A stretch of DNA of 62,521 nt from an uncultured Bacteroidales bacterium (GCA_903901975.1 CAIUTB010000094.1:1-62521); one strand, 5' to 3'. Positions 34,854 through 43,900 are shown, counted from the stretch's first letter. Notes: generated by a model not told the origin, from the sequence alone. Made by a program: numbers and translations.

Positions 34854-35777
34854 TGAGTAAAGGTATTCCTGCTCAGTTTGTCCCGGTGTAGGAATTAATT
34901 CAGCTTTACCGAGGCAATTCAGGGCATCCAAATCCATTATGCTTGAATATCCGGAGCGACAAATAATCTTTTTTGATCCAAGCAAAACTGCTGCTAATTC
35001 AGGATCGCATAAATGTGAAACAAGAGTGATATTTCCAACTTGCTTTTCAATCTTTTCAACTTGTGGTTGACCGCGAACAATTAATACTTTTTCAGCTCCG
35101 TTTTTAAATTTCAATATCAGGTTACTTTCAAAAATAGTCCGTTGAGGTTCAACTCCCGAAACAACTGCCACCACATCAAATGCTGTGTTTGGAACTGTTT
35201 TTTCCATCCCCTGAAAACGCGAAAGTGTTCCGATAAATTTCGCATTGCGGGGCAGCGGATATTTATGTGCCAAATCTCGCGATAAACCACCATTTTCAGC
35301 ACGATCGGGAATCCAACATTCGTCATACCGATGGATAAAGGCTTTATGAATATGATGAACAAGCGGTTCAAGAAAAATCAGATTTGCAGGCATTTTCACC
35401 ATCAACTGATGCGTCATATAAACAGAATGAACACGTGGATTCCACATTCCGAAACGATTATCGGAAATAACCTGATCGAAATGCTCAGTTCTCAATAAAT
35501 CTCTCAGCCAAAGATGCTCCCGAATAATGCCACGAATGATATTGGGAAAATTGAACAGCATCGCTCCCACCTGCGATTTTCCGGATGCATAATACACTGA
35601 ATAGGATGGAAATTCAATAAAACGAAGGAAAGAAAACTCCTGCTGAAGAAAAGCCAATGGATAACCATCGGCCACCACTATCACCTCATGCCCTTCAGTA
35701 ATAAGTTTCCGGATAATTGGTACACAGCGCGTGGCATGACCTAATCCCCAATTAAGTGGGCAAACTAAAATCTTCAT
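34842..35777 (-). CDS. MurG-like glycosyltransferase, C-terminus formed by a repeat
   Basis: 311 aa with a GT-B fold. N-terminal nucleotide-fold start KILVCPLNWGLGHATRCVPIIRKLITEGHEVIVVADG; C-terminal acceptor and donor elements SKKIICRSGYSSIMDLDAL and LIPTPGQTEQEYL. These resemble the UDP-GlcNAc transferases of the glycosyltransferase 28 group and a Bacteroidota subfamily of unknown acceptor. After GQTEQEYLYS the frame enters the inverted repeat at 34842-34853, which supplies VHS and the stop. I expect related proteins to continue further with one more helix, so the gene may be trimmed by the repeat. Confidence 0.75.
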   Translation of the reverse strand: MKILVCPLNWGLGHATRCVPIIRKLITEGHEVIVVADGYPLAFLQQEFSFLRFIEFPSYSVYYASGKSQVGAMLFNFPNIIRGIIREHLWLRDLLRTEHFDQVISDNRFGMWNPRVHSVYMTHQLMVKMPANLIFLEPLVHHIHKAFIHRYDECWIPDRAENGGLSRDLAHKYPLPRNAKFIGTLSRFQGMEKTVPNTAFDVVAVVSGVEPQRTIFESNLILKFKNGAEKVLIVRGQPQVEKIEKQVGNITLVSHLCDPELAAVLLGSKKIICRSGYSSIMDLDALNCLGKAELIPTPGQTEQEYLYSVHS

Positions 35778-35850
35778 AATATGCCAATTTATAATGTGCC
35801 AATATGCTAATGAAAATAACCAGAAAAGAATATTGGCACATTGGCATATT
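35778..35850. repeat. nested inverted repeat between the glycosyltransferase and radical SAM genes
   Basis: AATATGCCAAT (35778-35788) pairs with ATTGGCATATT (35840-35850), and inside it AATGTGCCAATAT (35793-35805) pairs with ATATTGGCACATT (35830-35842). The result is a long AT-rich stem between two same-strand genes. It begins directly at the glycosyltransferase start codon, so it forms most of that gene's leader. Confidence 0.8.
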
Positions 35851-35869
35851 AAATAATTAGCACATTTAT

Positions 35870-36640
35870 TTATCCTGCCACCGAAACATCAAATCCTCTC
35901 GCTCTTACTTTTTCGGCAATAACGTTCAATTCATCAACATTGATCTTTTGAAGATTTTGAGTCGGTGCTTCACGGTCGAGAGAGTAAATCATAACTTGCC
36001 GTGGACGAATTTGTTCCAATGCCAATAGCCAGGCCTCCACTTCTTCGTCAGTTGTATTATCGAGTTTCTCGCCGTTCACTTCACCCCGTAGAAACATGGA
36101 TTGAATGATTAAGCGACCGTCAAATTTCTTTAATTGTTCTATAAACCACGCTACATTAATATGTTTCCCAACGGGTTGATCCATCAGTTTCATGGTACGA
36201 TCAATAGCCGAATCGAATTTCAGAATATTATTGTCAACCTTGTTCAAAGCTGCAAAAATATGCGGTTTATGAACCCGGGTGGAATTAGAAAGAACACTGA
36301 CTTTCGCAGTCGGGCAATAGGTGTTTCTCAACGCTATCGTATCATCAATAATGCCCTCAAAATCGGCATGAAGCGTGGGTTCACCATTTCCGGCAAAGGT
36401 AATCACGTCGGGGATTTGTCCTTCGGCTACCATTTCCTTCAATTTGGTTTCGAGCGTTTCACGCACGTGTTCCCGATTGGGAATGGGCGATTCCTGCATG
36501 GTGGTATTAAAACCGCATTCGCAATAAATGCAGTTGAAAGAACAGATTTTAGCATCGACAGGCAGCAGGTTTACACCCAGCGAAAGCCCGAGGCGACGAC
36601 TGTGAATAGGTCCAAAGATAATTTCGTGAAATAAGAACAT
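35870..36640 (-). CDS. radical SAM protein
   Basis: 256 aa. The cluster motif C33-x3-C37-x2-C40 (CSFNCIYC) binds the 4Fe-4S cluster; ITFAGNGEPTLHADFEGII is the glycine-rich SAM-binding region. The opening FGPIHSRRLGLSLGVNLLP is typical of a Bacteroidota radical SAM subfamily related to the archaeal wybutosine-like proteins. Substrate unknown. It lies 16 bp after the beta-barrel gene, probably in the same transcript. Confidence 0.8.
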   Translation of the reverse strand: MFLFHEIIFGPIHSRRLGLSLGVNLLPVDAKICSFNCIYCECGFNTTMQESPIPNREHVRETLETKLKEMVAEGQIPDVITFAGNGEPTLHADFEGIIDDTIALRNTYCPTAKVSVLSNSTRVHKPHIFAALNKVDNNILKFDSAIDRTMKLMDQPVGKHINVAWFIEQLKKFDGRLIIQSMFLRGEVNGEKLDNTTDEEVEAWLLALEQIRPRQVMIYSLDREAPTQNLQKINVDELNVIAEKVRARGFDVSVAG

Positions 36641-36656
36641 CCAGGAGAAAATTTAA

Positions 36657-37652
36657 TTAGAATTTAAAAAACCAGGAGAAAATTGGAAAAGGAGTTGTAG
36701 TAGCTGTTTTGGAAACTCCATCAATACTTATCACTCCAGAAAGTGAAATCTGAAAAGCACTATTGGGCTTTGATTGAAAGCGTACACCTGGCATTAGCCA
36801 CACAAATGAAGCATTATTAATCTTTCCAATTGAAAGAATACCGTCAGGAGATGTATAAATATTATTTGGCTCTATAATTGATGGAAGTCCAATTTCACTA
36901 TCAAAAATAAATTGTGTTTTACGGGTGATCGGGATTGTTCCTGCAAATGACAACATTGGAGCACCAGTACTGAAGGATGGGTTTGAAAATGCTCCCACAA
37001 AAAGATAACTAAACCCTATAGTAAGATTTTTTTTCTCTTTCCCCCAAGTTACTGCTGCGTTAGGACACACTAAATAAACATCAAAGTTGTCAAAGTAACC
37101 CGAAGTTCCGAATAAAGAACTAACAGAATAATGTAGATTTTCATTATTTGTTTTAAAACTATATCGGACTGAAGCTGCAAAGGGACTGGCTATCCATGCA
37201 GAAAGAATACCAACAGACAAATTATCAGTGAGTGCAAAATGAGCTTCCGGCCCCAATAAAGATAAAAGCCCATAGTTTGTCCCTTTTTTAAATGGTAAGG
37301 CATTTGACGAGAAAATATATATTGTAGAGAAGGAATTATCTTCAACATCTTGAATGTTAGTTGTTGACTTTATATCTTCTTTTTTTACAACACTTTTAAT
37401 CTCTGACTTTTGAATATAGATTTTCCCTACATTTTCAGTATTTAAGAATATTTCATGACCATCATCACTTAATATCTCACCTACATATTCCAGATTATTT
37501 AGTTTGGTAACCAGATAAAGTTGTTTGGTTTTTGTACTGTCAGATTGTTGAATTTGAGCAGAAACGATGTTAGTTCCGCTATGTGTTTGTGCTTTGACTC
37601 CGCCCGAAGTAAAAAGAATCAAGAATAAGATTACTGTGCTGATTGGTTTCAT
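36657..37652 (-). CDS. predicted outer membrane beta-barrel protein
   Basis: 331 aa with a signal peptide (VILFLILFTSGGVKA). The N-terminal half (about 40-95) has a small beta domain with LVTKLNNLEYVGEILSDDGHEIFLNTENVGKIYIQKSEI, which resembles sensor-like beta folds. From about 110 the sequence alternates polar and aromatic residues as in outer-membrane barrels and ends with a terminal Phe (FSWFFKF). No family named with confidence. ATTTTCTCCTGG occurs twice 31 bp apart around its stop, a small direct duplication. Confidence 0.55.
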   Translation of the reverse strand: MKPISTVILFLILFTSGGVKAQTHSGTNIVSAQIQQSDSTKTKQLYLVTKLNNLEYVGEILSDDGHEIFLNTENVGKIYIQKSEIKSVVKKEDIKSTTNIQDVEDNSFSTIYIFSSNALPFKKGTNYGLLSLLGPEAHFALTDNLSVGILSAWIASPFAASVRYSFKTNNENLHYSVSSLFGTSGYFDNFDVYLVCPNAAVTWGKEKKNLTIGFSYLFVGAFSNPSFSTGAPMLSFAGTIPITRKTQFIFDSEIGLPSIIEPNNIYTSPDGILSIGKINNASFVWLMPGVRFQSKPNSAFQISLSGVISIDGVSKTATTTPFPIFSWFFKF

Positions 37653-37704
37653 AATGGTCTAATTTAATGGTTTATAAACTGTTCACTTATTACCTGTAAA
37701 TCAA

Positions 37705-39657
37705 CTATAATTTTATGATTATTCTTTCTCCCAGTGTTTTTGAGAGTTGTTTTTTGACGTTTTCCAACTGATCCCAATCTTGCATTATTCTGCTAAACAA
37801 TTCTGTATCTTTCGAATCATTTGCGGCCTTTAATTCAATCAGTTTTTGTTTAATCATGTCCAGAATCAGGCTATTTTTAAATTCATAAACTACACGGGGA
37901 ACCAATTCAATCAAACGTTCAGCATCTGATTCTATTTTTTTGATTTTAGAATGAATTTTACTCAGCGTATATTTTTCCGAAATCAAATCGGCAGTCAGCA
38001 AACTGATTTGGCTGTTAGGATGATACAGAAAAAAACGTTCAGCTTCAAAACCCTCTTGCTTGTGCTGCAATTTATACTCTTCAAGCATCAACACATGTAT
38101 TTCATTGTAAAAAAGCAATTTATCCCGTTCTAACTCTTCCAAAATAAAATCACCAACAGTAACTGGTATTTTCTCTTCCTGATCGGCAAAACAGAAAACA
38201 ACTTCGCCATGTTTTACCAAAATTTGCAGAATATTCCGTTCCTGGTCTTCAAATTTTGAAGACGAAGTGATACGGGTTACTGAATTATCACCCTCTTCCG
38301 ACTGAGGCATATCGGCATTTTCGGGCTGACGGCGGGTGGCCAGTTTTTCGTTATCCGAATTTTTGAGCTTATTGATTTCGTAGTAGAGCATTTGCTCGTC
38401 GACGTTAAGCAGGGTGCTGCATTCCTTCACATATTCGCCCCGTATCGCTGTATTTGGAATAATCGAGATGCTGCGTACAATATCCAGCACTAATCCGGCA
38501 CGTTTCACAGGATCATTCCCTGCATCATTAAGCAATAAATTGGTTTTGAAACGGATAAAATCGGATGCATTACGTTCCACGTATTCAATAAAATCTGAAG
38601 CATTGGTTTTACGGGCAAATGAATCCGGGTCATCACCATCGGGCAACAACAATACTTTGATGTTTAACCCCTCTTCCAGCAATAAGTCAATTCCCCGAAT
38701 GGATGCCTTTATTCCGGCCGCATCACCATCATAAATCACCGTTACATTTTCGGTAAAGCGGTGAATCAGACGAATTTGACCGGGCGTAAGGGAGGTACCC
38801 GACGAAGCCACCACGTTTTCGATGCCGCTTTGATGCATCGAAATAACATCGGTATAACCTTCTACCAGAAAGCAGCGTTCTTGTTTGACAATGGCTTGCT
38901 TGGAAAAATAAATTCCGTATAACTCGTTACTTTTGTGATAAATTTCCGATTCGGGCGAGTTGACGTACTTCGCCATTTTGTCGTCCTTCTTCAGAATGCG
39001 ACCGCCAAAAGCCACCACTTTTCCCGACAAGGAATGAACCGGGAACATCACACGACCACGGAAACGGTCGGTGGTTTGTCCGCTTTCGTTCTCAAGCGTA
39101 AGACCCGTTTTTACTAAGTATTCCTTATTGTATCCGGCTTTCAGAGCGGCCTGTGTAAAGGCATCCCGCTGTTCAAGGCTGTACCCGAGTTGGAATTTTT
39201 GTACTATATCGTCACGAAATCCACGTTCGCGGAAGTAAGCAAGGCCAATGGATTTGCCATCAATATGGTTGTGAAGTGTGGACGTAAAGTGTTTTTGTGC
39301 AAATTCATTGACCAGAAACATCGATTCACGATCGTTGCGAACGGCCATTTCCTCAGGCGAAAGCTCGCGTTCCTGCACCTCAATATGATACTTTCGGGCA
39401 AGGTATTTCAGCGCATCAGTATAATTGAGCTGCTCATGCTCCATGATAAAATGCACCGAGTTACCACCCTTTCCGCAACCGAAACATTTGAAAATGCCTT
39501 TGGCCGGCGACACAGTAAACGAAGGTGTTTTTTCTCCATGAAACGGACACAAACCCAGCAGATTTACCCCACGTTTACGCAGGGTAACATAATCGCCTAC
39601 CACATCCTGTATCTGTGCAGCTTCGGTTATTCGGTCTATGGTAGGTTGATCAATCAT
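37705..39657 (-). CDS. dnaG: DNA primase
   Basis: 650 aa. It synthesises RNA primers at the replication fork. The CHC2 zinc finger is CPFHGEKTPSFTVSP ... KCFGCGKGG (about 37-65). The TOPRIM domain has FLVEGYTDVISMHQSGIENVVASSGTSLT and VIYDGDAAGIKASIRGIDLL (about 258-345). The C-terminal region binds helicase. It is a single gene here; elsewhere primase often pairs with rpsU and rpoD, which are not present. A palindrome of the REP-like GACGAGGC type sits between its promoter and start. Confidence 0.95.
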   Translation of the reverse strand: MIDQPTIDRITEAAQIQDVVGDYVTLRKRGVNLLGLCPFHGEKTPSFTVSPAKGIFKCFGCGKGGNSVHFIMEHEQLNYTDALKYLARKYHIEVQERELSPEEMAVRNDRESMFLVNEFAQKHFTSTLHNHIDGKSIGLAYFRERGFRDDIVQKFQLGYSLEQRDAFTQAALKAGYNKEYLVKTGLTLENESGQTTDRFRGRVMFPVHSLSGKVVAFGGRILKKDDKMAKYVNSPESEIYHKSNELYGIYFSKQAIVKQERCFLVEGYTDVISMHQSGIENVVASSGTSLTPGQIRLIHRFTENVTVIYDGDAAGIKASIRGIDLLLEEGLNIKVLLLPDGDDPDSFARKTNASDFIEYVERNASDFIRFKTNLLLNDAGNDPVKRAGLVLDIVRSISIIPNTAIRGEYVKECSTLLNVDEQMLYYEINKLKNSDNEKLATRRQPENADMPQSEEGDNSVTRITSSSKFEDQERNILQILVKHGEVVFCFADQEEKIPVTVGDFILEELERDKLLFYNEIHVLMLEEYKLQHKQEGFEAERFFLYHPNSQISLLTADLISEKYTLSKIHSKIKKIESDAERLIELVPRVVYEFKNSLILDMIKQKLIELKAANDSKDTELFSRIMQDWDQLENVKKQLSKTLGERIIIKL

Positions 39658-39672
39658 TTTTTATTTGTATGG

Positions 39673-39702
39673 TGTAGAGTCAAGACATGCCTTGTCTCTA
39701 CA
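39673..39702. repeat. REP-like palindrome in the dnaG leader
   Basis: TGTAGAGTCAAGACATG and its imperfect inverse CCTTGTCTCTACA form a 30-bp palindrome. It is a diverged relative of 10264-10287. It lies 15 bp before the dnaG ATG, in the leader. Confidence 0.6.
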
Positions 39703-39717
39703 TGAAATACGGGATTA

Positions 39718-39725
39718 CAAAACTA
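39718..39725 (-). promoter_or_regulatory. -7 element for dnaG
   Basis: Minus-strand TAGTTTTG, 60 bp before the dnaG start; a T-rich stretch with TTTCC lies upstream at roughly -33. Confidence 0.45.
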
Positions 39726-39780
39726 CGGATTTTATTTCGGAAAAATGGGTAAGTGGAAGATTAAAAAATGATTGACTTTA

Positions 39781-40323
39781 TCACCTTATTATTATTTCCT
39801 TTGACTTCCTGACATTTTCTTTGGTATCCGTAAGTATTTCGAGTACCTCGATTTCAATTCCCTTGCCGGTGGTACTGTCCTTCGACTTTATCTTGTCAAC
39901 AGATATGCTCAAAATGCTATTTTCATTGATCAAGCATTCCTCAGCATTTAAAGTGGAAATACTTCCGTTTATCTGGTAAATACAATACGGAGAAATACTT
40001 TTGATGTATTTCTTCTTAATCCCTTCAAGTGAAATCATCTTCAATGGAATACTGTCTTTTAAAGTAATAAGCATGTATGGTGGCTTTACACCTAATATAG
40101 TTGTGTCTTTCTTATTTGAAACTTTTATTCCTACAATATCAGAAGGGTTTATCCAACCTATATTTTTTACTATAAATTTGTTATTTACAATGTATGTTGG
40201 CTCAGGCCATTTTTTTATTTGTTTATATTTGTAACTAACCATCATCTCATGCGGATTCGATGCTGTTTGTCCGAAAACAAAAACAAAACGTAGAAGAAGG
40301 ATTCCCAAAAGGATTGTTCGCAT
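39781..40323 (-). CDS. secreted protein of unknown function
   Basis: 180 aa with a signal peptide (MRTILLGILLLRFVFVFG). The mature part is beta-strand-like; YIVNNKFIVKNIGWINPSDIVGIKVSNKKDTTIL resembles the plug-like repeats at the ends of TonB-dependent systems (a short STN/plug-like pattern), but I cannot assign a family. It is a single gene facing rpoN, with 173 bp between the starts. Confidence 0.55.
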   Translation of the reverse strand: MRTILLGILLLRFVFVFGQTASNPHEMMVSYKYKQIKKWPEPTYIVNNKFIVKNIGWINPSDIVGIKVSNKKDTTILGVKPPYMLITLKDSIPLKMISLEGIKKKYIKSISPYCIYQINGSISTLNAEECLINENSILSISVDKIKSKDSTTGKGIEIEVLEILTDTKENVRKSKEIIIR

Positions 40324-40430
40324 GATATTTAATTTATAAGTTCCTGCAAAACTACAAATTTTGATTGAGCTTTTTTACAAATTGATTCAAAAATCTTTCT
40401 CTTCAAAAATTGCCAACAACTCCTTTCCCC

Positions 40431-40461
40431 TTTCTTTTCTTCCGAAAAAAACGTATCTTTG
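40431..40461 (+). promoter_or_regulatory. rpoN promoter
   Basis: TTTC (40431-40434), 19 nt, TATCTTTG (40454-40461), 35 bp before the rpoN ATG. Confidence 0.65.
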
Positions 40462-40496
40462 CGCTGTATTGTTGGTTAATAACCAATTTCCGAGAT

Positions 40497-41948
40497 ATGT
40501 TACGACAGCAGTTACAGCAAAAATTACAACAGAAACTTTCGCCTGCGCAAATTCAGGTTATCAAAATGCTCGAAGTGCCTACTTTGGAGCTGGAGGAGCG
40601 CATCCGTCAGGAACTGGAGGAAAATCCGGCATTGGAAGAAGGAGCTGAATCGGAGAAAGAGACTGAGGAGATGGATGATTTGAGCATTGACGATGGAGGC
40701 AACAATGATGATTTTGACCCGGAAGAGTACATGGCCGACGACGATATACCCGACTATAAACTGAAAGCCAATAATACGTCGAAAGACGACAAATACGAAG
40801 ATATTCCGTTTTCAGTGGGTATGACTTTTCATGAGTTTCTGGAAGATCAGGTGGGTTTACTTAAGGTCACCGAACAGGAACGCCTGTTGATTGAATATGT
40901 AATTGGTAATATCGACGACGAAGGCTATCTACGCCGAACGCCCGAAGCTATGGTGGATGATATTGTGTTTCAGGCAGGAGTACAAACCACTGACGAGGAG
41001 ATGTATCGCATCATAGAGCTGGTTCGGCAGTTAGATCCCGCCGGAGTGGGTGCTTCCAATTTGCAGGAATGCCTTTTGTTTCAACTAAAACGAAAAGAAA
41101 CCTGTACTTCTGTAGAACTGGCTATCAGATTGATAAAAGAATATTTCGAGGAATTTTCCAAAAAACATTACGATAAAATTCAGCGCGGTCTGGAAATGGA
41201 CGACAAAATGCTGAAAAAGGTAATGAATGAGATTATTCACTTGAACCCCAAACCCGGAAATGCCTGGGGTGGAAATATTTTGGAAAAATCAATGACGACG
41301 ATTGTTCCCGATTTTATTCTGGAAAACGATGAAGGTCAGCTTTCAGTTTCGCTGAATAACAGCAATGTACCTGAGCTACGGGTAAACAGCACGTACAACG
41401 ATATGTTTCAGGATTATGCCGGAAATAAACAGAATCAAAGTCGCGAAATGAAAGATGCAGTCATGTTTGTAAAACAAAAGATTGACTCCGCGCGTTGGTT
41501 TATCGATGCTATCAAACAGCGACAACAAACTTTACTCACGACCATGATTGCCATCGTGAATTTTCAACGTCAGTTTTTTATCGAGGGCGATGATACCTAC
41601 ATGAAACCAATGATTCTGAAAGATATAGCCGACCGTACCGGATACGATATTTCGACTATTTCACGCGTAAGCAACAGCAAATATATTCAAACAGAATTCG
41701 GCATCTTTCCGGTGAAATACTTTTTCTCGGAATCGATGACCAACGACTCCGGCGAAGAAGTTTCGACCCGCGAAATAAAGAAAATCCTGCAAGATTGCAT
41801 TGATGCTGAAGAAAAGCGAAAGCCACTCAACGATGAAACCCTGGCAGAAGTGCTGAAAACAAAAGGTTATATCGTGGCGCGTCGTACCGTGGCTAAATAC
41901 CGGGAACAATTGAATATTCCGGTGGCACGAATGAGGAAAGAGATTTAG
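40497..41948 (+). CDS. rpoN: RNA polymerase sigma-54 factor
   Basis: 483 aa. Region I is Gln-rich (MLRQQLQQKLQQKLSPAQIQVIKML); an acidic region II follows (about 50-85), then the core-binding and HTH regions (DIADRTGYDISTISRVSNSKYIQTEFG) and the RpoN box ARRTVAKYREQLNIP near the end. I chose ATG 40497: translation upstream (from 40410) would run through the promoter. Sigma-54 needs AAA+ activators, none of which are in this window. One possible target promoter lies at 32421. Confidence 0.96.
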   Translation: MLRQQLQQKLQQKLSPAQIQVIKMLEVPTLELEERIRQELEENPALEEGAESEKETEEMDDLSIDDGGNNDDFDPEEYMADDDIPDYKLKANNTSKDDKYEDIPFSVGMTFHEFLEDQVGLLKVTEQERLLIEYVIGNIDDEGYLRRTPEAMVDDIVFQAGVQTTDEEMYRIIELVRQLDPAGVGASNLQECLLFQLKRKETCTSVELAIRLIKEYFEEFSKKHYDKIQRGLEMDDKMLKKVMNEIIHLNPKPGNAWGGNILEKSMTTIVPDFILENDEGQLSVSLNNSNVPELRVNSTYNDMFQDYAGNKQNQSREMKDAVMFVKQKIDSARWFIDAIKQRQQTLLTTMIAIVNFQRQFFIEGDDTYMKPMILKDIADRTGYDISTISRVSNSKYIQTEFGIFPVKYFFSESMTNDSGEEVSTREIKKILQDCIDAEEKRKPLNDETLAEVLKTKGYIVARRTVAKYREQLNIPVARMRKEI

Positions 41949-41956
41949 ATTATATG

Positions 41957-42070
41957 CCCCCTAAATCCCCCTTGGGGGACTTAAAGACTTTTTCTCATTA
42001 AAAATAAAAATATGAATACAATAAAAAATGATAGTTCTAACTTCAAGTCCCCCAAGGGGGATTTAGGGGG
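41957..42070. repeat. perfect 26-bp C-rich inverted repeat enclosing the start of the PAP2-like gene
   Basis: The left arm 41957-41982 (begins CCCCCTAAATCCCCC, ends GGGGGACTT) is the exact inverse of the right arm 42045-42070. The loop is 62 nt and contains the ATG at 42012. Each arm also has an internal palindrome CCCCCTTGGGGG. The right arm is coding and gives residues 12-20, KSPKGDLGG. Confidence 0.9.
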
Positions 42071-42671
42071 ATGGTTTTTCAACATTATATCCCTAGTATT
42101 TCAGCCCTTGTTGATGCCTACTTATGCCATGATTCTGTTGATGAACATGGATATATTCTCACCATTGGCGTTATTTTGGCGCTCGGTGGCAATCGTTGGA
42201 ACGATGCTTTTTACGGGAGTTTTTCCTGCAATTCCAATTTTATTAATGATGAAACGCGGTGAAATAAACGATTTGTTTATTTCCAAGAAAGAAGAGCGTA
42301 CTATGCCCTATCTTTTCTCATTTATGGCTTATGTTTTCTGGGCGCTTTTTATGTGGCGGACACTTCAGTTCCCTATGTTTATTGTTGCTATGGGAATGGG
42401 TTCGGCAGCCTCGATTTTTGTAATTGTTTTGATCAATCTAAGATGGAAAATAAGTGCCCATGCCGCCGGAATGGGCGGTTTTTGCGCATCCATTTTCGGT
42501 GTTTGCTACCGCACAGCGATAAATCCTGTTTGGCTTTTCGTAGCAGTTCTTTGTATTTCGGGATTAGTAGCACTTTCGCGCCTCGAACTGAAAGCACATA
42601 CGCCCGCACAGGTTTTAGCCGGGTTTCTGGTTGGCTTTGCCTTAGTATTTACACCAAGTTTCTTTTTCTAA
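42012..42671 (+). CDS. PAP2-like (phosphatidic acid phosphatase-like) membrane protein
   Basis: 219 aa with about six membrane helices. LRWKISAHAAGMGG and SRLELKAHTPAQVLAGFLVGFALV carry the His motifs of PAP2-type lipid phosphatases. The first Lys-x6-Arg-Pro motif is weak, so activity is uncertain. Residues 12-20 are encoded by the repeat arm 42045-42070, and the first helix begins right after. The next ATG is inside that helix, so this start is probably right. It lies 63 bp after rpoN, probably in the same transcript. Confidence 0.7.
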   Translation: MNTIKNDSSNFKSPKGDLGGWFFNIISLVFQPLLMPTYAMILLMNMDIFSPLALFWRSVAIVGTMLFTGVFPAIPILLMMKRGEINDLFISKKEERTMPYLFSFMAYVFWALFMWRTLQFPMFIVAMGMGSAASIFVIVLINLRWKISAHAAGMGGFCASIFGVCYRTAINPVWLFVAVLCISGLVALSRLELKAHTPAQVLAGFLVGFALVFTPSFFF

Positions 42672-42770
42672 AAGTCGACAGCCAATTGAAGGTAGTCTAC
42701 ATTCCATTTCTGCAATATATTTACAATAACCTGTCTGTTGACTGTTGTCTGCAGACTTAAAACTAAAATA

Positions 42771-43878
42771 ATGATAACGATAGACCAGCTGAAAAATGTG
42801 TTGGAACGCGAGTCCGCGTTGAGGAGGTATCTTTGACGTCGATACGAAATTGATCCAAATAGAAGAAGAAGATTTGCGCACGCAAGTTCCCGGTTTTTGG
42901 GATGACACTAAGGCTGCCGAAGTACAAATGCGTAAAGTAAAAGAGTTGAAAAACTGGGTACTAGGCTACAACGCTGTGAAATCGGCGGCCGACGAACTTC
43001 AGTTGACTTATGATTTTTACCGCGAAGAAGTTACCACCGAAGAAGAAGTGGATGAAGCGTATCGTAGTGCTTTGGAGCTGATTGAAACGCTCGAAATGAA
43101 AAACATGCTTTCGCATGAGGAAGATCAACTGGGTGCGGTGATTAAAATTGTTGGTGGAGCTGGTGGAACAGAAGCCCAGGATTGGGCATCGATGCTTTTT
43201 CGAATGTACCAACGCTGGTGCGAACGTCAGAGCTATAAGTGTGAAATTACGAACCTGCAAGACGGTGACGAGGCTGGTATCAAAACCGTTACCATGCAGA
43301 TTGAAGGCGAAATGGCTTACGGATATCTGAAAAGCGAAAATGGAGTGCATCGTTTGGTGCGAGTTTCTCCGTTCAACGCTCAGGGTAAACGTATGACCTC
43401 TTTTTGTTCAGTATATGTTGTTCCGTTAGTGGATGATACTATTGAAATTGAGATCAATCCGGGAAGCTTGTCGTGGGACACTTTCCGTTCGTCGGGAGCC
43501 GGTGGGCAGAACGTGAACAAGGTGGAAACGGGTGTTCGATGTCATTATAAATTTATCAACCCTGTTACCAATCAGCCTGACGAGATTGTAATTGAAAATA
43601 CCGAAAGCCGTTCACAGTTTGGAAATAAAGACAATGCAATACGCTTGCTGAAATCGCAACTCTACGAACTGGAACTGGAAAAACGCCGTGCTGCATCTGC
43701 AGTGGTCGAAGCCGGTAAAAAGAAAATTGAGTGGGGTTCACAAATCCGCAGCTATGTGTTTGACGACCGCCGCGTGAAAGACCACCGTACCAATTATCAG
43801 ACTTCGAACGTAAACGGAGTGATGGATGGCGATATAGATGCCTTTATCAAAGCATTTTTAATGGAATTTCCGGATTAA
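42771..43878 (+). CDS. prfB: peptide chain release factor 2 (programmed +1 frameshift)
   Basis: It reads from ATG 42771 for 21 codons to an in-frame TGA (42834-42836). A +1 shift after CTT (skip T at 42834) continues DVDTKLIQIEEEDLR to 43878, giving 368 aa. It recognises UGA and UAA. The GGQ motif is in FRSSGAGGQNVNKVETGVRCHY, and the codon-recognition region is in VSPFNAQGKRMTSF, where RF2 usually has SPF at the discriminator tripeptide. A start at the internal ATG 42850 would lose the N-terminal domain. The spacer before it is low-complexity (GTCTGTTGACTGTTGTCTGC). It ends in a hairpin terminator. Confidence 0.95.
42822..42837 (+). promoter_or_regulatory. prfB programmed frameshift site
   Basis: AGGAGGTATCTTTGAC: an SD-like AGGAGG, then the slip codon CTT, the stop TGA and C. 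This is the standard RF2 autoregulation element: low RF2 slows decoding of UGA and favours +1 shifting. It is one of very few SD-like sequences in the window. Confidence 0.95.
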
Positions 43879-43900
43879 ATCGGGTAAATTGAATTTTAAA

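Noticed and set aside
35840-35855. TTGGCACATTGGCAT as a sigma-54 promoter
   Set aside because: Spacing between the GG elements is wrong; the sequence belongs to an inverted repeat.
36641-36684. Attachment site from the CCAGGAGAAAATT direct repeat
   Set aside because: The two 13-bp copies are only 31 bp apart with no integrase or element between; a local duplication is simpler.
40410-40496. Longer RpoN from an upstream ATG
   Set aside because: The promoter TATCTTTG lies within this stretch and the extra residues are unlike region I.
42850-43878. prfB starting at the internal ATG
   Set aside because: The complete frameshift site and the preceding 21 codons give the proper RF2 N-terminus.
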